Below, in pieces: positions 16,901 to 26,076 of a stretch of DNA of 64,000 nt. Position 1 is the stretch's first letter. The number at the start of each line of letters is the position of its first letter. This stretch comes from Mucilaginibacter sp. OK098. Lineage in GTDB: Bacteria > Bacteroidota > Bacteroidia > Sphingobacteriales > Sphingobacteriaceae. The stretch is from positions 17,790 through 81,789 of the forward strand of contig NZ_FRCM01000015.1 in the NCBI RefSeq assembly GCF_900142915.1, read 5' to 3'. A program made the translations under genes and the position numbers. Under the pieces are notes generated by a model. The model worked only from the letters and a program-made list of their open reading frames with translations. It was not told the origin of the DNA and ran no database searches.

Positions 16901-19000
16901 ATGGATACTGATGCTGTTAAATTGCTGCAAGGCCGTTATTGTAATTCGCTCACTGAATATTCGCGGTTTGTAACCCGCGAGGTTTTTATTGGCGAGGTGC
17001 CTATGGGCGGCAATAATCCTATCCGCATCCAAAGTATGACTACCACCGATACCATGGATACTATTGGCACGGTTGAGCAAAGCATAAGGATGGTTGATGC
17101 CGGCTGCGAATACGTACGCATTACCGCTCCCAGTATTAAAGAAGCAAAAAACCTTGCCGAAATAAAAAAACAACTGCGGTTGCGGGGATATAATGTGCCG
17201 TTAGTGGCCGATATCCACTTTACCCCCAATGCTGCCGAAGTAGCTGCCCGGATAGTTGAAAAAGTAAGGGTTAACCCCGGCAACTATGCCGATAAAAAGA
17301 AATTTGACCAGATTGATTATACCGATGCCGAATACCAGGGCGAGCTGGAACGCATCTATCAAAAATTTGCACCGCTGGTAAACATCTGTAAGGAATATGG
17401 TACTGCCATGCGGATAGGCACCAACCACGGTTCACTAAGCGACAGGATCATGAGCCGTTATGGCGATACCCCGCAGGGAATGGTTGAATCGGCAATGGAG
17501 TTTATGCGGATCTGCGAAACGCTGAACTATTATAATTTGGTGATCTCCATGAAATCAAGCAACCCGCAGGTTATGGTGCAGGCCTACCGCCTGCTGGTTG
17601 AAACCATGGTTGCCGAAGGTATGAACTACCCGCTGCACCTTGGTGTAACCGAAGCAGGCGATGGTGAGGATGGCCGGATAAAATCAGCAGTTGGTATCGG
17701 TACCCTGCTGGAAGATGGACTGGGTGATACCGTACGTGTATCCCTAACCGAAGAACCAGAAGCCGAAGCGCCGGTGGCTATTGCACTGGTGAAAAGATAT
17801 ACAGATAGGGTTAAAGGCAAAAGGTTAAGGGCGAAAGGTGAAAATGACCATAGTCCATCGTCCATGGTCCATGGTCAAATTTCTCTCACATCCCACTTCT
17901 CGCCTTACGAATACAAACGTCGCCATACCTATGAGGCTAATGCCTTTATTGGCGGGCATATGGTACCGAGGGTTGTTATTGATCTGTCTAAAAAGAACCT
18001 GAAAGATCCGGCAATATTAGGTGATGCAGGTTACCTGTATTCTGCATTGCTCGATAAATATAACATGGCCGAGCAATCGGTTGATTTTGTATATTTTGCT
18101 GATGAGCTGCCCTCATTTAACCTGCCCGGCAACCTTAAACAGTTATACAATTACAAAACATGGCAAAAGCTGGTTGACAAAACTATGTGCCATCCTTTAT
18201 TTACCTTAAAGGAATATATTGAGGCCGGTGACCGGTTATCAGCCTTAAACCTGGTAAAACTAAAACCTGCCGATATTGATTCGGATGAGTTTGGCGCTTT
18301 GCCTTTTGATAAGTCGTTAGTGTTTGTGCTGGAAACCGATTCTTTGTCAGGGATGACAGACCAACGCTCATTCTTCTTTAAGATGGAAGAGTTAGGATTG
18401 GATGTACCTGTTATAGTAAAAAGAAGCTATTCTTTTGAGTCCGAAAGTGGGATTTTTCAAACCCCAACGGACGAAGTTAAAGTCTCTCCGCTAACCAGCG
18501 GAGGAGATTCAGAGGGGGCTTTGAATAGTGTTTGTGATAATACCACACTCCTTCAACTATACGCCGCTACTGACCTCGGCGCTTTACTGGTTGATGGTTT
18601 TGGTGATGGCGTATGGATTGATGCACCGGAGATTGACACAAAAGTTATTACATCAACTGCTTTTGGCATTTTGCAGGCTACCCGTTCGCGCATCTCCAAA
18701 ACAGAATATATCTCGTGCCCAAGCTGCGGCCGTACCTTGTTCGACCTAATGATCACTACACAAATGATCCGTAGCCGTACAAGCCATTTAAAAGGCTTAA
18801 AGATCGGCATTATGGGCTGCATAGTAAATGGGCCTGGCGAAATGGCCGATGCTGACTATGGTTATGTAGGCTCAGGCACTGATAAGGTTACCCTTTACCG
18901 TGGCAAGGAGGCCGTAAAGAAAAACATCAGCTCGGTTAATGCGCTTGATGAGCTGATAGGAATTATTAAAGAAGACGGCAATTGGGTGGAAGTTGAATAA
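16901..19000 (+). CDS. ispG: 4-hydroxy-3-methylbut-2-enyl diphosphate synthase (IspG/GcpE), large Bacteroidota form
   Basis: 699 residues. It catalyses the reductive ring opening of MEcPP to HMBPP, the penultimate step of the MEP isoprenoid pathway, in the cytoplasm. The N-terminal TIM barrel is plain (PIRIQSMTTTDTMDT, VPLVADIHF, KVRVNPGNY, GTNHGSLSDR). A large central insertion typical of Bacteroidota and plants follows, and the C-terminal [4Fe-4S] domain carries Cys606 and Cys609 (CPSCGRTLFDL) and Cys640 (GCIVNGPGE). Two low-complexity segments interrupt the protein at about residues 303-332 and 515-543; their DNA resembles intergenic repeats (a CCATGGTC tandem at 17854-17876 and a hairpin-containing AAAGTCTCTCCGCT element around 18479-18522). 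Both keep the frame. Apparently monocistronic. Confidence 0.95.
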   Translation: MDTDAVKLLQGRYCNSLTEYSRFVTREVFIGEVPMGGNNPIRIQSMTTTDTMDTIGTVEQSIRMVDAGCEYVRITAPSIKEAKNLAEIKKQLRLRGYNVPLVADIHFTPNAAEVAARIVEKVRVNPGNYADKKKFDQIDYTDAEYQGELERIYQKFAPLVNICKEYGTAMRIGTNHGSLSDRIMSRYGDTPQGMVESAMEFMRICETLNYYNLVISMKSSNPQVMVQAYRLLVETMVAEGMNYPLHLGVTEAGDGEDGRIKSAVGIGTLLEDGLGDTVRVSLTEEPEAEAPVAIALVKRYTDRVKGKRLRAKGENDHSPSSMVHGQISLTSHFSPYEYKRRHTYEANAFIGGHMVPRVVIDLSKKNLKDPAILGDAGYLYSALLDKYNMAEQSVDFVYFADELPSFNLPGNLKQLYNYKTWQKLVDKTMCHPLFTLKEYIEAGDRLSALNLVKLKPADIDSDEFGALPFDKSLVFVLETDSLSGMTDQRSFFFKMEELGLDVPVIVKRSYSFESESGIFQTPTDEVKVSPLTSGGDSEGALNSVCDNTTLLQLYAATDLGALLVDGFGDGVWIDAPEIDTKVITSTAFGILQATRSRISKTEYISCPSCGRTLFDLMITTQMIRSRTSHLKGLKIGIMGCIVNGPGEMADADYGYVGSGTDKVTLYRGKEAVKKNISSVNALDELIGIIKEDGNWVEVE

Positions 19001-19036
19001 TGTGCGGATGTGCGGATTTTTGATGTGCGGATAAAA
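19001..19036 (+). repeat. GATGTGCGGAT-type dispersed repeat, short copy
   Basis: Three copies of TGTGCGGAT between the convergent ends of ispG and the next gene. The same word builds the long tandem array at 21161-21341 and recurs at 21379-21418 (inverted) and 33359-33390. Confidence 0.7.
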
Positions 19037-19037
19037 A

Positions 19038-19355
19038 TTAACCTACGGCATCAAACTCAGCAAACATATTACTTGCTTCGCCCAAACTATTTAGCGGTAC
19101 ATAATCACAAACTGCTGCATATTCGGCCCACATTTGGTGGACAGCCGGGTTGGAGTGGGCCTGGGTAATAGCCTCTGCCGATAGCCATTCAAAAACTTCT
19201 ATAATTGTACCGTCTGCGGTTTCCATAATAACAGGTTCTCTATCTGTTACCAACCCTTCCATTTTAAGGCGGGGTACGTGAGTTTTGGTGAGTTCCTTTA
19301 ATGCTTCGGCTTTGCCCGGTTTGGGTTTATAAGCCACTATAACTATACGTCCCAT
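19038..19355 (-). CDS. Antibiotic biosynthesis monooxygenase-like (ABM) small protein
   Basis: 105 residues with the dimeric alpha/beta-barrel pattern of ABM and related small proteins: MGRIVIVAYKPKPGKAEAL, then a central strand TIIEVFEWLSAEAI, then HSNPAVHQMWAEY. Members act as small cofactor-free oxygenases or as unspecified ligand-binding proteins. No partner enzyme is adjacent; it is divergent from the ThDP enzyme at 19434 and convergent with ispG. Specific substrate unknown. Confidence 0.65.
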   Translation of the reverse strand: MGRIVIVAYKPKPGKAEALKELTKTHVPRLKMEGLVTDREPVIMETADGTIIEVFEWLSAEAITQAHSNPAVHQMWAEYAAVCDYVPLNSLGEASNMFAEFDAVG

Positions 19356-19433
19356 AAATAATATTTTAAAGCAATTTACAATTTTTAAAACTCTTGGCGT
19401 GTTTAATTGGTTTGGCTATTAAATAGTTTTATT

Positions 19434-21161
19434 ATGGCAAAAAATGTGGCCGATCAGCTGGTTGAAATGCTGGTTAATGCAGGCATAAAAAGGATCTACG
19501 CTGTTACCGGCGATAGTTTAAATAATGTGAATGATGCCGTAAGGCGCGAAGGAAGCATTGAATGGATCCATGTGCGGCACGAAGAAGCAGGTGCTTATGC
19601 CGCAGGCGCCGAAGCGCAGTTAAATGGTTTGGCTTGTTGTGCGGGTAGCAGCGGCCCCGGGCATGTGCATTTAATAAATGGTTTGTATGATGCAAACCGG
19701 TCAGGTGCGCCGGTAATTGCCATAGCCTCAACCATAGCCAGCTTTGAGTTTGGCAGCGATTATTTCCAGGAGACCAATACCATTAAGCTGTTTGACGATT
19801 GCAGCTTATACAACCAAATAGCAACCACGCCAAAACAGCTGCCACGAATGCTGCAGGCGGCTATTCAAACAGCTATCCACCAAAAAGGTGTTGCGGTTAT
19901 AGGCCTGCCCGGTGATTTAACAGAGCAGAATGCCGCAGAAATAACCACAGCTACACAGGTTTTTAAAGCGGCAGCGGAGGTTACGCCTTCGGCGGATGAC
20001 CTGCAGCAGTTTGTAGGGTTGATCGGTCAGCATAATAAAATAACCATATTTTGCGGAATAGGTGCTGCAGATGCACATGATGAGATTGTTGAACTTTCAG
20101 CAAAAATAAATGCCACCGTCGCCTACTCTTTCCGTGCTAAAATGGATATTCAGTATGGTAACCCGAACGAGATAGGGATGACCGGCTTGTTAGGTTTACC
20201 TGCGGCTTATCACAGTATGCACGAAAGTGACCTGCTGATATTACTGGGAACCGATTTCCCGTACACACCTTTTATGCCGACTGATTGCAAAATAGTTCAG
20301 GTAGATCTTAAACCCGAACGCCTTGGCCGCCGGGCAAAGGTTGACGTTGGTTTACATGGATCGGTAAAAGATACGCTGAAAGCCTTATTACCTTTGATAG
20401 TGCAGAAGCAGGATGATAGCTTTTTAAAAGCGCAGCTGGCTATTTATGCAGAGGTTAAGCAAAAAATGCAAACCTATGTTGATGATCCCGGTAAGAAGGA
20501 CCTCATTCATCCTGAATTTGTGGCAAGCACTATTAATGAACTGGCAACCGCAGATGCCATATTTACTGTGGATACCGGTATGTGCTGTGTATGGGGATCG
20601 CGGTATATTCATGCTACAGGCAAACGTAAAATGCTGGGTTCGTTTAATCATGGTTCAATGGCTAATGCCATGCCGCAGGCCATTGGTGCCGCTTTGGCTT
20701 GCCCCGGCAGGCAGGTTATTGCCCTTTGTGGCGATGGCGGCCTGTCAATGATGCTTGGCGATCTGGCAACCATCACCCAATATAAATTACCAATAAAGAT
20801 CATTGTATTTAATAACCGCTCATTAGGGATGGTAAAGCTGGAGATGGAAGTTGCCGGCCTGCCCGACTGGCAAACCGATATGCATAACCCCGATTTTGCA
20901 CTGGTGGCACAGGCCATGGGTATTAAAGGGTTTACAGTTACCGATCCGGATGGTGTAAAACAGGCATTACAGGAAGCTTTTATGTATAAAGGCCCGGCCC
21001 TGGTTAATATTATGACCGATCCTAATGCCCTTGCCATGCCCCCGAAAATTGAGTTTGAACAAGTAAAAGGCATGGCCTTGTCCATGACTAAACTAATCCT
21101 CAACGGCCGCATGGACGAAGTTCTAGATACCGTTAAAGCTAATTATAAGCATTTGTTTTAG
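19434..21161 (+). CDS. ThDP-dependent enzyme, pyruvate oxidase / pyruvate:quinone dehydrogenase-like
   Basis: I use the ATG at 19434 (575 residues); the frame extends upstream to a TTG at 19407 with no better start. The three ThDP domains are clear: N-terminal PYR domain (VNAGIKRIYAVTGDSLNNV, HVRHEEAGAYAAGAEAQL with the catalytic Glu), central domain (FCGIGAADAHDEIVEL), and C-terminal PP domain with the cofactor motif CGDGGLSMMLGDLAT ... FNNRSLGMV. The overall look is that of PoxB-type pyruvate oxidases that decarboxylate pyruvate to acetate, but acetolactate synthase-like relatives share these motifs. I cannot judge the C-terminal membrane-binding peptide of PoxB; the end (VLDTVKANYKHLF) is short. 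Confidence 0.82.
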   Translation: MAKNVADQLVEMLVNAGIKRIYAVTGDSLNNVNDAVRREGSIEWIHVRHEEAGAYAAGAEAQLNGLACCAGSSGPGHVHLINGLYDANRSGAPVIAIASTIASFEFGSDYFQETNTIKLFDDCSLYNQIATTPKQLPRMLQAAIQTAIHQKGVAVIGLPGDLTEQNAAEITTATQVFKAAAEVTPSADDLQQFVGLIGQHNKITIFCGIGAADAHDEIVELSAKINATVAYSFRAKMDIQYGNPNEIGMTGLLGLPAAYHSMHESDLLILLGTDFPYTPFMPTDCKIVQVDLKPERLGRRAKVDVGLHGSVKDTLKALLPLIVQKQDDSFLKAQLAIYAEVKQKMQTYVDDPGKKDLIHPEFVASTINELATADAIFTVDTGMCCVWGSRYIHATGKRKMLGSFNHGSMANAMPQAIGAALACPGRQVIALCGDGGLSMMLGDLATITQYKLPIKIIVFNNRSLGMVKLEMEVAGLPDWQTDMHNPDFALVAQAMGIKGFTVTDPDGVKQALQEAFMYKGPALVNIMTDPNALAMPPKIEFEQVKGMALSMTKLILNGRMDEVLDTVKANYKHLF

Positions 21162-21341
21162 ATGTGCAGATGAGAAAAATGATGTGCAAATGTGCGGATA
21201 TGCAGATGTGCGAATGAGAAAAATGATGTGCAAATATGCAGATATGCAAATGTGCGAATGAGAAAATGATGTGCAAATGTGCGGATATGCAGATGTGCGA
21301 ATGAGAAAAATGATGTGCGAATATGCAGATATGCGAATGAT
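21161..21341 (+). repeat. Tandem array, 43-44 bp unit built of GATGTGCAAAT-like words
   Basis: Two full 44-bp units (21181-21224 and 21268-21311, identical) alternate with a 43-bp variant (21225-21267) and partial copies at both ends (21161-21180, 21312-21341). Each unit is made of 10-12 bp words of the form GATGTGCGGAT/GATATGCAAAT plus GAATGAGAAAAAT. It starts on the last base of the preceding stop codon, between convergent genes. Confidence 0.85.
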
Positions 21342-21378
21342 TGGATGTGTCCACGTTTTTTACCGTTCCCTTAATTTT

Positions 21379-21418
21379 TCATCCGCACATTTGCACATCA
21401 AAAATCCGCACATCCTCC
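21379..21418 (-). repeat. Inverted copy of the GATGTGCGGAT repeat
   Basis: ATCCGCACATTTGCACATCA at 21380-21399 and ATCCGCACATCC near 21405-21416 are reverse complements of words in the array at 21161-21341, giving potential for a large stem between the two converging genes. Confidence 0.7.
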
Positions 21419-22416
21419 TAATACTCCAGCCACTTATTCAGCTTCAAATTAATCTTGGTTCCTTCAGCATATTTGCCGAATTGGTCATTTAGTACGCGGA
21501 TAGTTACGCCTTTGTTTTCCATTATCAGGTCTTCGTAACAGCCTTTGAATAGCACTTGCTTTACTTCCCAGTCGTTATGGGTCCATGTTTTAATGGTTTC
21601 TATCCATTCGGGATAGATAACTACATGGTCTGATTTTGTTTTCAATCCGCAGATCCGGGCCTCGGCACTGGTTAATACTGTGCAATTGGTAAGCAACTGC
21701 GCCGTATATAAGTATTTTGGGTTTTGATAAAGCGCTTTAGGGTGGCCCGACTCCAATATCTCACCATCCTTCAATACGATCAATTCATCGGCCATTGATA
21801 ACACCTCGGCCGGGTCATGCGATACGATGATAACCGTTAACCCGGTTTCTTTAACAATACGCCTGATATCCTGCTGTAATCCCTCGCGAAAGGAAGTATC
21901 CACCTGGTTAAAAGGTTCATCAAGCAAAAGCACCTGCGGACTGGTTATCAGCGCCCTTGCTATGGCAACCCGCTGTTTTTCACCGCCGCTTAGCTCTACT
22001 ATCTTTTTATCGGCAAGGTGGTTCATCTTTAACTGGGTAAGCATTTGTTCGGTTTTCTGCTGCCTGGCTTTCAGATCGGTACTGGGCAGCATAATTGCTA
22101 CATTATCCCACACTTTGGCAAAAAGGTTTAGGTCATCGGTTTGCTGGGTAACCATTTTCATGGCATCATGTCCGGGGATCAGCTTTTCTTCAGGCCCCCA
22201 AATCCTGTCGCCCATAAAAAGCACCTCACCATTATCAGGTGAGAGCAAACCGTACAATAACTTTAATAAAGTGCTTTTCCCGCTCCCGCTTTCGCCAATT
22301 ATAGCGGTTATTTGTCCCGGATCTATTTTTAAACTGATCTTTTTAACTCCCGAACTTTGTGCCCCGGGATAAACCTTGCTTACTGAAATTGCCTGTAAAA
22401 AGGGGGTATCTGCCAT
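21418..22416 (-). CDS. ABC transporter ATP-binding protein with C-terminal TOBE-like region
   Basis: 332 residues. It has Walker A GESGSGKST (about residues 41-49), Q-loop region VTQQTDDLNLF, signature LSGGEKQRVAIARAL, Walker B VLLLDEP and H-loop IIVSHDPAEV. The ~100-residue extension (TSAEARICGLKTKSDHVVIY ... LFKGCYEDLIMENKGVTIRV) is a TOBE-like domain of the kind in PotA/ModC/FbpC ATPases, which energise uptake of small solutes. No permease or binding-protein gene is adjacent, so the transported substrate cannot be told. Start at the ATG at 22416 (MADTPFLQAISVSKVYPG). Confidence 0.88.
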   Translation of the reverse strand: MADTPFLQAISVSKVYPGAQSSGVKKISLKIDPGQITAIIGESGSGKSTLLKLLYGLLSPDNGEVLFMGDRIWGPEEKLIPGHDAMKMVTQQTDDLNLFAKVWDNVAIMLPSTDLKARQQKTEQMLTQLKMNHLADKKIVELSGGEKQRVAIARALITSPQVLLLDEPFNQVDTSFREGLQQDIRRIVKETGLTVIIVSHDPAEVLSMADELIVLKDGEILESGHPKALYQNPKYLYTAQLLTNCTVLTSAEARICGLKTKSDHVVIYPEWIETIKTWTHNDWEVKQVLFKGCYEDLIMENKGVTIRVLNDQFGKYAEGTKINLKLNKWLEY

Positions 22417-22559
22417 CGGGGTAAAGATACTTGTTTAGTTGGAAATGGTTGTAGTTGTTGCAAGAGTTGAAAAAGTTGTTTAAGCTATTTTGAGCGCCTG
22501 TTTTAAATTACCCGGCGAAGTTAGATTTTGCTTATATTCAACCAGCCAATTCCTATTGC

Positions 22560-24530
22560 ATGAGTACACGTGGATGCATTTTTTATTTGTGCTTTTTACT
22601 GCTTTGCTTTACAGCAATTTCCCAACCTGTAAAAAAAAATATTGCCTTGCTTGAAAAGAAAATAGCATTATGCAAAGACGACACCAATAAAGTTTTGCTT
22701 TATATGAGTCTTGCAGATACGCTTAACAGGGAAAACTTTCCGGATACTGCGTTTATTATAGACCAAAAAGCATGGTTACTGGCTGGTAAACTAAAATACT
22801 CCCATGGCCTTGTTCTTTCACTCATTAAGCTTGGTTCTTTTTATGAGGTAACAAAAAAAGATTATGCAGAAGCCATCAGCTATTACAAAAAGGCTATTAA
22901 AATTTCAGAAACACAACGATTATATACTGATATACATTTATCCTACGGATGCCTTTTAAATATGTATTATTATTTTGGCGACTATCCCGGTGCCATGGCT
23001 ATTGCGCAAAAGGGCCTCGTTTTTGCTGAACGGCAAAATGATAAAGAAAAGCTCGCCCATTATAATAATCAGTTTGGTTTTATTTACCTGAAACAAGAAA
23101 AACCAGCCGAATCCATAAAATATTACGGTCAATATTTAAAGCTGGCTATGCAAATAGGTAGTCCCGCGATCCTGGCTGATTCCTATAACTGTATGGCCGA
23201 TGCTTATTTACTTGAAAATGATTACAAAGCCGCCCTTCATTACCATTTTACCGCTTTAGGTCTCTATAAAAAAATTAATAGTGGCCAAACGCCCAACAAA
23301 AATAACCGCGTACATAAAAGTGACAGGGTTATTTATACTTTATTTAAAATAAGTAATGCCTATAAGTTACAGGGCCATTATCAGCTCTCGTTACAATATG
23401 CCTTAAAGGGGTTTAGTTATATTAATGAAAATGGCGCCAGTACAGGTAATCCATATGATCTTGCCAGCTATTATATTACTACCGGCGAAGTATATATGGC
23501 ATTAAAAGATTATACACATGCCATGCAGTTTTTAAACAATGGGCTATCGCTTTCAAAAGCCATCAGGCACCGGGAGGATATCCTTGAGGCTTATAGTGGA
23601 CTTTCAAAAATATTTGTGCTGCAAAAAAGATATGATAATGCCTACCATTACCAGGAATTGTATGTGGCCCTTAAGGATTCAATGATCAGCGAAAAGGTAA
23701 GCCGCGCTATTGAGCAGGTGAGGAGTAGTTTTGAAAGCGATAGAAAAGATAGGGAGATAGCATTGTTGAACCAGCGACAAAAGTTAAAAGAAACGGAATC
23801 TGAAAACAAAAGCCTTTTCCTCAATATTGTTGTAGGCTTTTTTACATTGCTTGCGGTTATTTCATACCTCATTTTATATATCGACAACACCCACAAAAAA
23901 CAAAAACAGGCCCAGGAAAAGCAATTAGCCGTACAAAATGAACGGCAACGCATTAGCGGCGATATGCACGATGACATAGGTACAGGCCTCTCAACCATGC
24001 TTATTTATGTAAACCTGCTTAAATCAAAACTCAGCGGCAAACTTGAATACCCGGATATTGAAAGAGTTGCCTCGCTTGGTGACGAGCTTGTGGCGCAAAT
24101 GAAAGAAATAGTATGGTCATTAAACCCTGATAATGATAGCCTTGAAAGTTTGCTGATATTTATAAGACAATATTTTGCACAATTATTTGAGCCAATGCCT
24201 TATCGCACCAGCATTGTTTTTCCTTCAGTAATACCAGCGGTTGCGCTTAAAGGAGTGATTAGGCGTAATGTTTATTTGAGTATAAAAGAAACGCTTAACA
24301 ATGTTATAAAGCATGCAAATGCCGATTGGGTTGAACTGAAAGTACAATTGGACCCCGATAAACTTATAATCAGCATTAAAGATAACGGGACCGGTTTTCC
24401 TTGTAATTCTGATGGTAAGCTTTTTGGTAACGGGCTTAAAAACATACAGCGCCGGATGGATAAAATTGATGGTAAATTTCAATTTTTGAATGATGGGGGC
24501 ACTTTAATTAGTATTGAGCTTAACTTATAG
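22560..24530 (+). CDS. Sensor histidine kinase with N-terminal TPR repeats (HisKA_3 type)
   Basis: 656 residues. A signal peptide (LCFLLLCFTAISQ) precedes about ten helical repeats with TPR character (SYYKKAIKIS, YYGQYLKLAM, MQFLNNGLSLSKAI), so the sensor part is periplasmic. A coiled coil (REIALLNQRQKLKETESENK) and one membrane helix (LFLNIVVGFFTLLAVISYLI, about 421-440) lead to a HisKA_3 dimerisation domain with phospho-acceptor His470 in MHDDIGTGLSTML, and a HATPase domain with SIKETLNNVIKHA (N box) and DNGTGF (G box). This is the NarX/DesK class. It pairs with the LuxR-type regulator that begins 70 bases downstream. Input signal unknown. Confidence 0.9.
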   Translation: MSTRGCIFYLCFLLLCFTAISQPVKKNIALLEKKIALCKDDTNKVLLYMSLADTLNRENFPDTAFIIDQKAWLLAGKLKYSHGLVLSLIKLGSFYEVTKKDYAEAISYYKKAIKISETQRLYTDIHLSYGCLLNMYYYFGDYPGAMAIAQKGLVFAERQNDKEKLAHYNNQFGFIYLKQEKPAESIKYYGQYLKLAMQIGSPAILADSYNCMADAYLLENDYKAALHYHFTALGLYKKINSGQTPNKNNRVHKSDRVIYTLFKISNAYKLQGHYQLSLQYALKGFSYINENGASTGNPYDLASYYITTGEVYMALKDYTHAMQFLNNGLSLSKAIRHREDILEAYSGLSKIFVLQKRYDNAYHYQELYVALKDSMISEKVSRAIEQVRSSFESDRKDREIALLNQRQKLKETESENKSLFLNIVVGFFTLLAVISYLILYIDNTHKKQKQAQEKQLAVQNERQRISGDMHDDIGTGLSTMLIYVNLLKSKLSGKLEYPDIERVASLGDELVAQMKEIVWSLNPDNDSLESLLIFIRQYFAQLFEPMPYRTSIVFPSVIPAVALKGVIRRNVYLSIKETLNNVIKHANADWVELKVQLDPDKLIISIKDNGTGFPCNSDGKLFGNGLKNIQRRMDKIDGKFQFLNDGGTLISIELNL

Positions 24531-24600
24531 GGTACACAAACAGGTAGTTGTATTATAACATAGCTATCCGTACTTTTCTGTTCACATAATTTTTGATGCA

Positions 24601-25221
24601 ATGATATCAGTGGGACTTATTGAAGACACCGAAAATTACAGTGCGGCTGTGGCATCTCTGCTCAGATTGTCTGACGAGGTACAGCTTGCCGGGATCTGGA
24701 AAGATGCCGAAAGCGCCATATTGAAAGTGCCCGAAATTTTACCTGATGTTATTTTAACTGATATTCAATTGCCTGGCATGAACGGCATTGAGTGCATTCG
24801 TAAATTAAAAATAGAATGCCCCAGTATCCAGTTTATGATATTGACCGTGTTTGAAGAGGATGAGAAAATATTTGAAGCTTTAAACGCAGGGGCAACAGGT
24901 TATTTGCTTAAAAGCGCCCCGCCCGAAACAATTTTCAACTCGATTAAAGAGATCCATAACGGCGGTTCGCCCATGAGCCCCGGTATTGCACGTAAAATAA
25001 TCAGTCATTTTCAACCATCTTTAATTAAGGATGGGCACCAAATTTTTACCACCCGCGAAAAACAGGTGCTTGACCTGATGGCTGAAGGAAAGTTGGTGAA
25101 GGAGATTGCCGGCAACCTGGATGTTACGGTACATGCTATTAAAAAGCATATTAAAAATATCTACCTTAAAATGCACGTGCAAAATAAGGTTGAAGCCGTA
25201 ATGAAATGGAAATTCAAGTAA
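24601..25221 (+). CDS. Response regulator, NarL/FixJ (LuxR-type HTH)
   Basis: 206 residues. The receiver domain has the acidic pair EDTEN (Glu8/Asp9), phospho-acceptor Asp54 in VILTDIQLPGMNG, Thr in MILTVFEEDE and Lys in GYLLKSAPPE. A LuxR-type HTH follows: TTREKQVLDLMAEGKLVKEI, HAIKKHIKNIYLKM. It is the cognate partner of the TPR histidine kinase immediately upstream. Targets unknown; the two genes immediately downstream are candidates only by position. Confidence 0.92.
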   Translation: MISVGLIEDTENYSAAVASLLRLSDEVQLAGIWKDAESAILKVPEILPDVILTDIQLPGMNGIECIRKLKIECPSIQFMILTVFEEDEKIFEALNAGATGYLLKSAPPETIFNSIKEIHNGGSPMSPGIARKIISHFQPSLIKDGHQIFTTREKQVLDLMAEGKLVKEIAGNLDVTVHAIKKHIKNIYLKMHVQNKVEAVMKWKFK

Positions 25222-25340
25222 TCATGTTCCTCCCGGCGCCAGTTTAGGGTGGTACCCCTTTGGGTACTTTATAGCGGTTTTTTTATGGCATACCTTTATA
25301 TAGTAAGCTATTGCAAAAAACCAACCCTAAATTAATGGTC

Positions 25341-26039
25341 ATGAAAAATCTTTATTTATTACCCGCTATTTTTTTAATGATAACCGGCTGCGGTTCATAC
25401 ACCAGTTTGATCAAGTATCAAAAACTGCCTGACGATGTTTATGCCAACAATAATTTAAAAGAATATTTAAAAAATAATAACAGCCCTAAAATTGTGCTGC
25501 GCGTTCCAAATACAAATGATAAGGCCACCAGCAATACAATAATTAATCAAAACAATAATGTGCTTTATAATGCAATAGAAAAGGAACTTTTGAAGGAAGG
25601 CTTTAATGTTCGTGATCGCGGGTTGTTTAACGAGATCATGGATAAATCAAAATCGGCTGATTATTCGAAATTAGGAGAGGAAACCGATACTGACCTGATT
25701 TTGGAGGTGATAAGCATCAATACTGATATTTTATATTCAACCAATAAAATAACACTGGTAAATAACGGTAATGCTGCAGAAAGCTCAAACATAACTCCCA
25801 TAAACTATAAAAAACCAGGAGCGGCAGTTGAGTTCAGGCTGATAATGGTACGGAAGAATGAAGTTGCCGGCAACTATAAATATAATTATACCCCATGCCC
25901 TAATGGTTGCCCGTTAACCGACTGGACCTATAATAAACATACTAAAGCACTGGAGTTAAAAGAAACCGTAACCGTAAATGCTTTAGAAGAATTTATAACA
26001 AGGTGTACCGGGGATTTGGTAAAGTCTTTTAAATCCTGA
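25341..26039 (+). CDS. Lipoprotein of unknown function
   Basis: I prefer the ATG at 25341 (232 residues: MKNLYLLPAIFLMITGC, lipobox ITGC at Cys17) over ATG 25335 or TTG 25311. The mature part has IVLRVPNTNDKAT, then LYNAIEKELLKEGFNVRDRG and LGEETDTDLILEVISI, a pattern like the nucleotide- or peptide-independent GNA1162/CsgG-like lipoprotein folds, though I cannot prove homology. It lies ~120 bases downstream of the response regulator and 37 bases upstream of the DUF6588-like gene, with which it may form an operon. Confidence 0.6.
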   Translation: MKNLYLLPAIFLMITGCGSYTSLIKYQKLPDDVYANNNLKEYLKNNNSPKIVLRVPNTNDKATSNTIINQNNNVLYNAIEKELLKEGFNVRDRGLFNEIMDKSKSADYSKLGEETDTDLILEVISINTDILYSTNKITLVNNGNAAESSNITPINYKKPGAAVEFRLIMVRKNEVAGNYKYNYTPCPNGCPLTDWTYNKHTKALELKETVTVNALEEFITRCTGDLVKSFKS

Positions 26040-26076
26040 TAGGATAATAAACAGCCAGTAGTAAAACCAACCAATC

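Noticed and set aside
16835..17173. 112-codon minus-strand frame overlapping the start of ispG
   Set aside because: Antisense to clearly coding ispG sequence and covers the palindrome; shadow of the real gene.
21139..21354. Minus-strand frame with His/Ile/Cys repeats over the tandem array
   Set aside because: The regular peptide is only a translation of the 43-44 bp DNA repeat; no start signal or conserved context.
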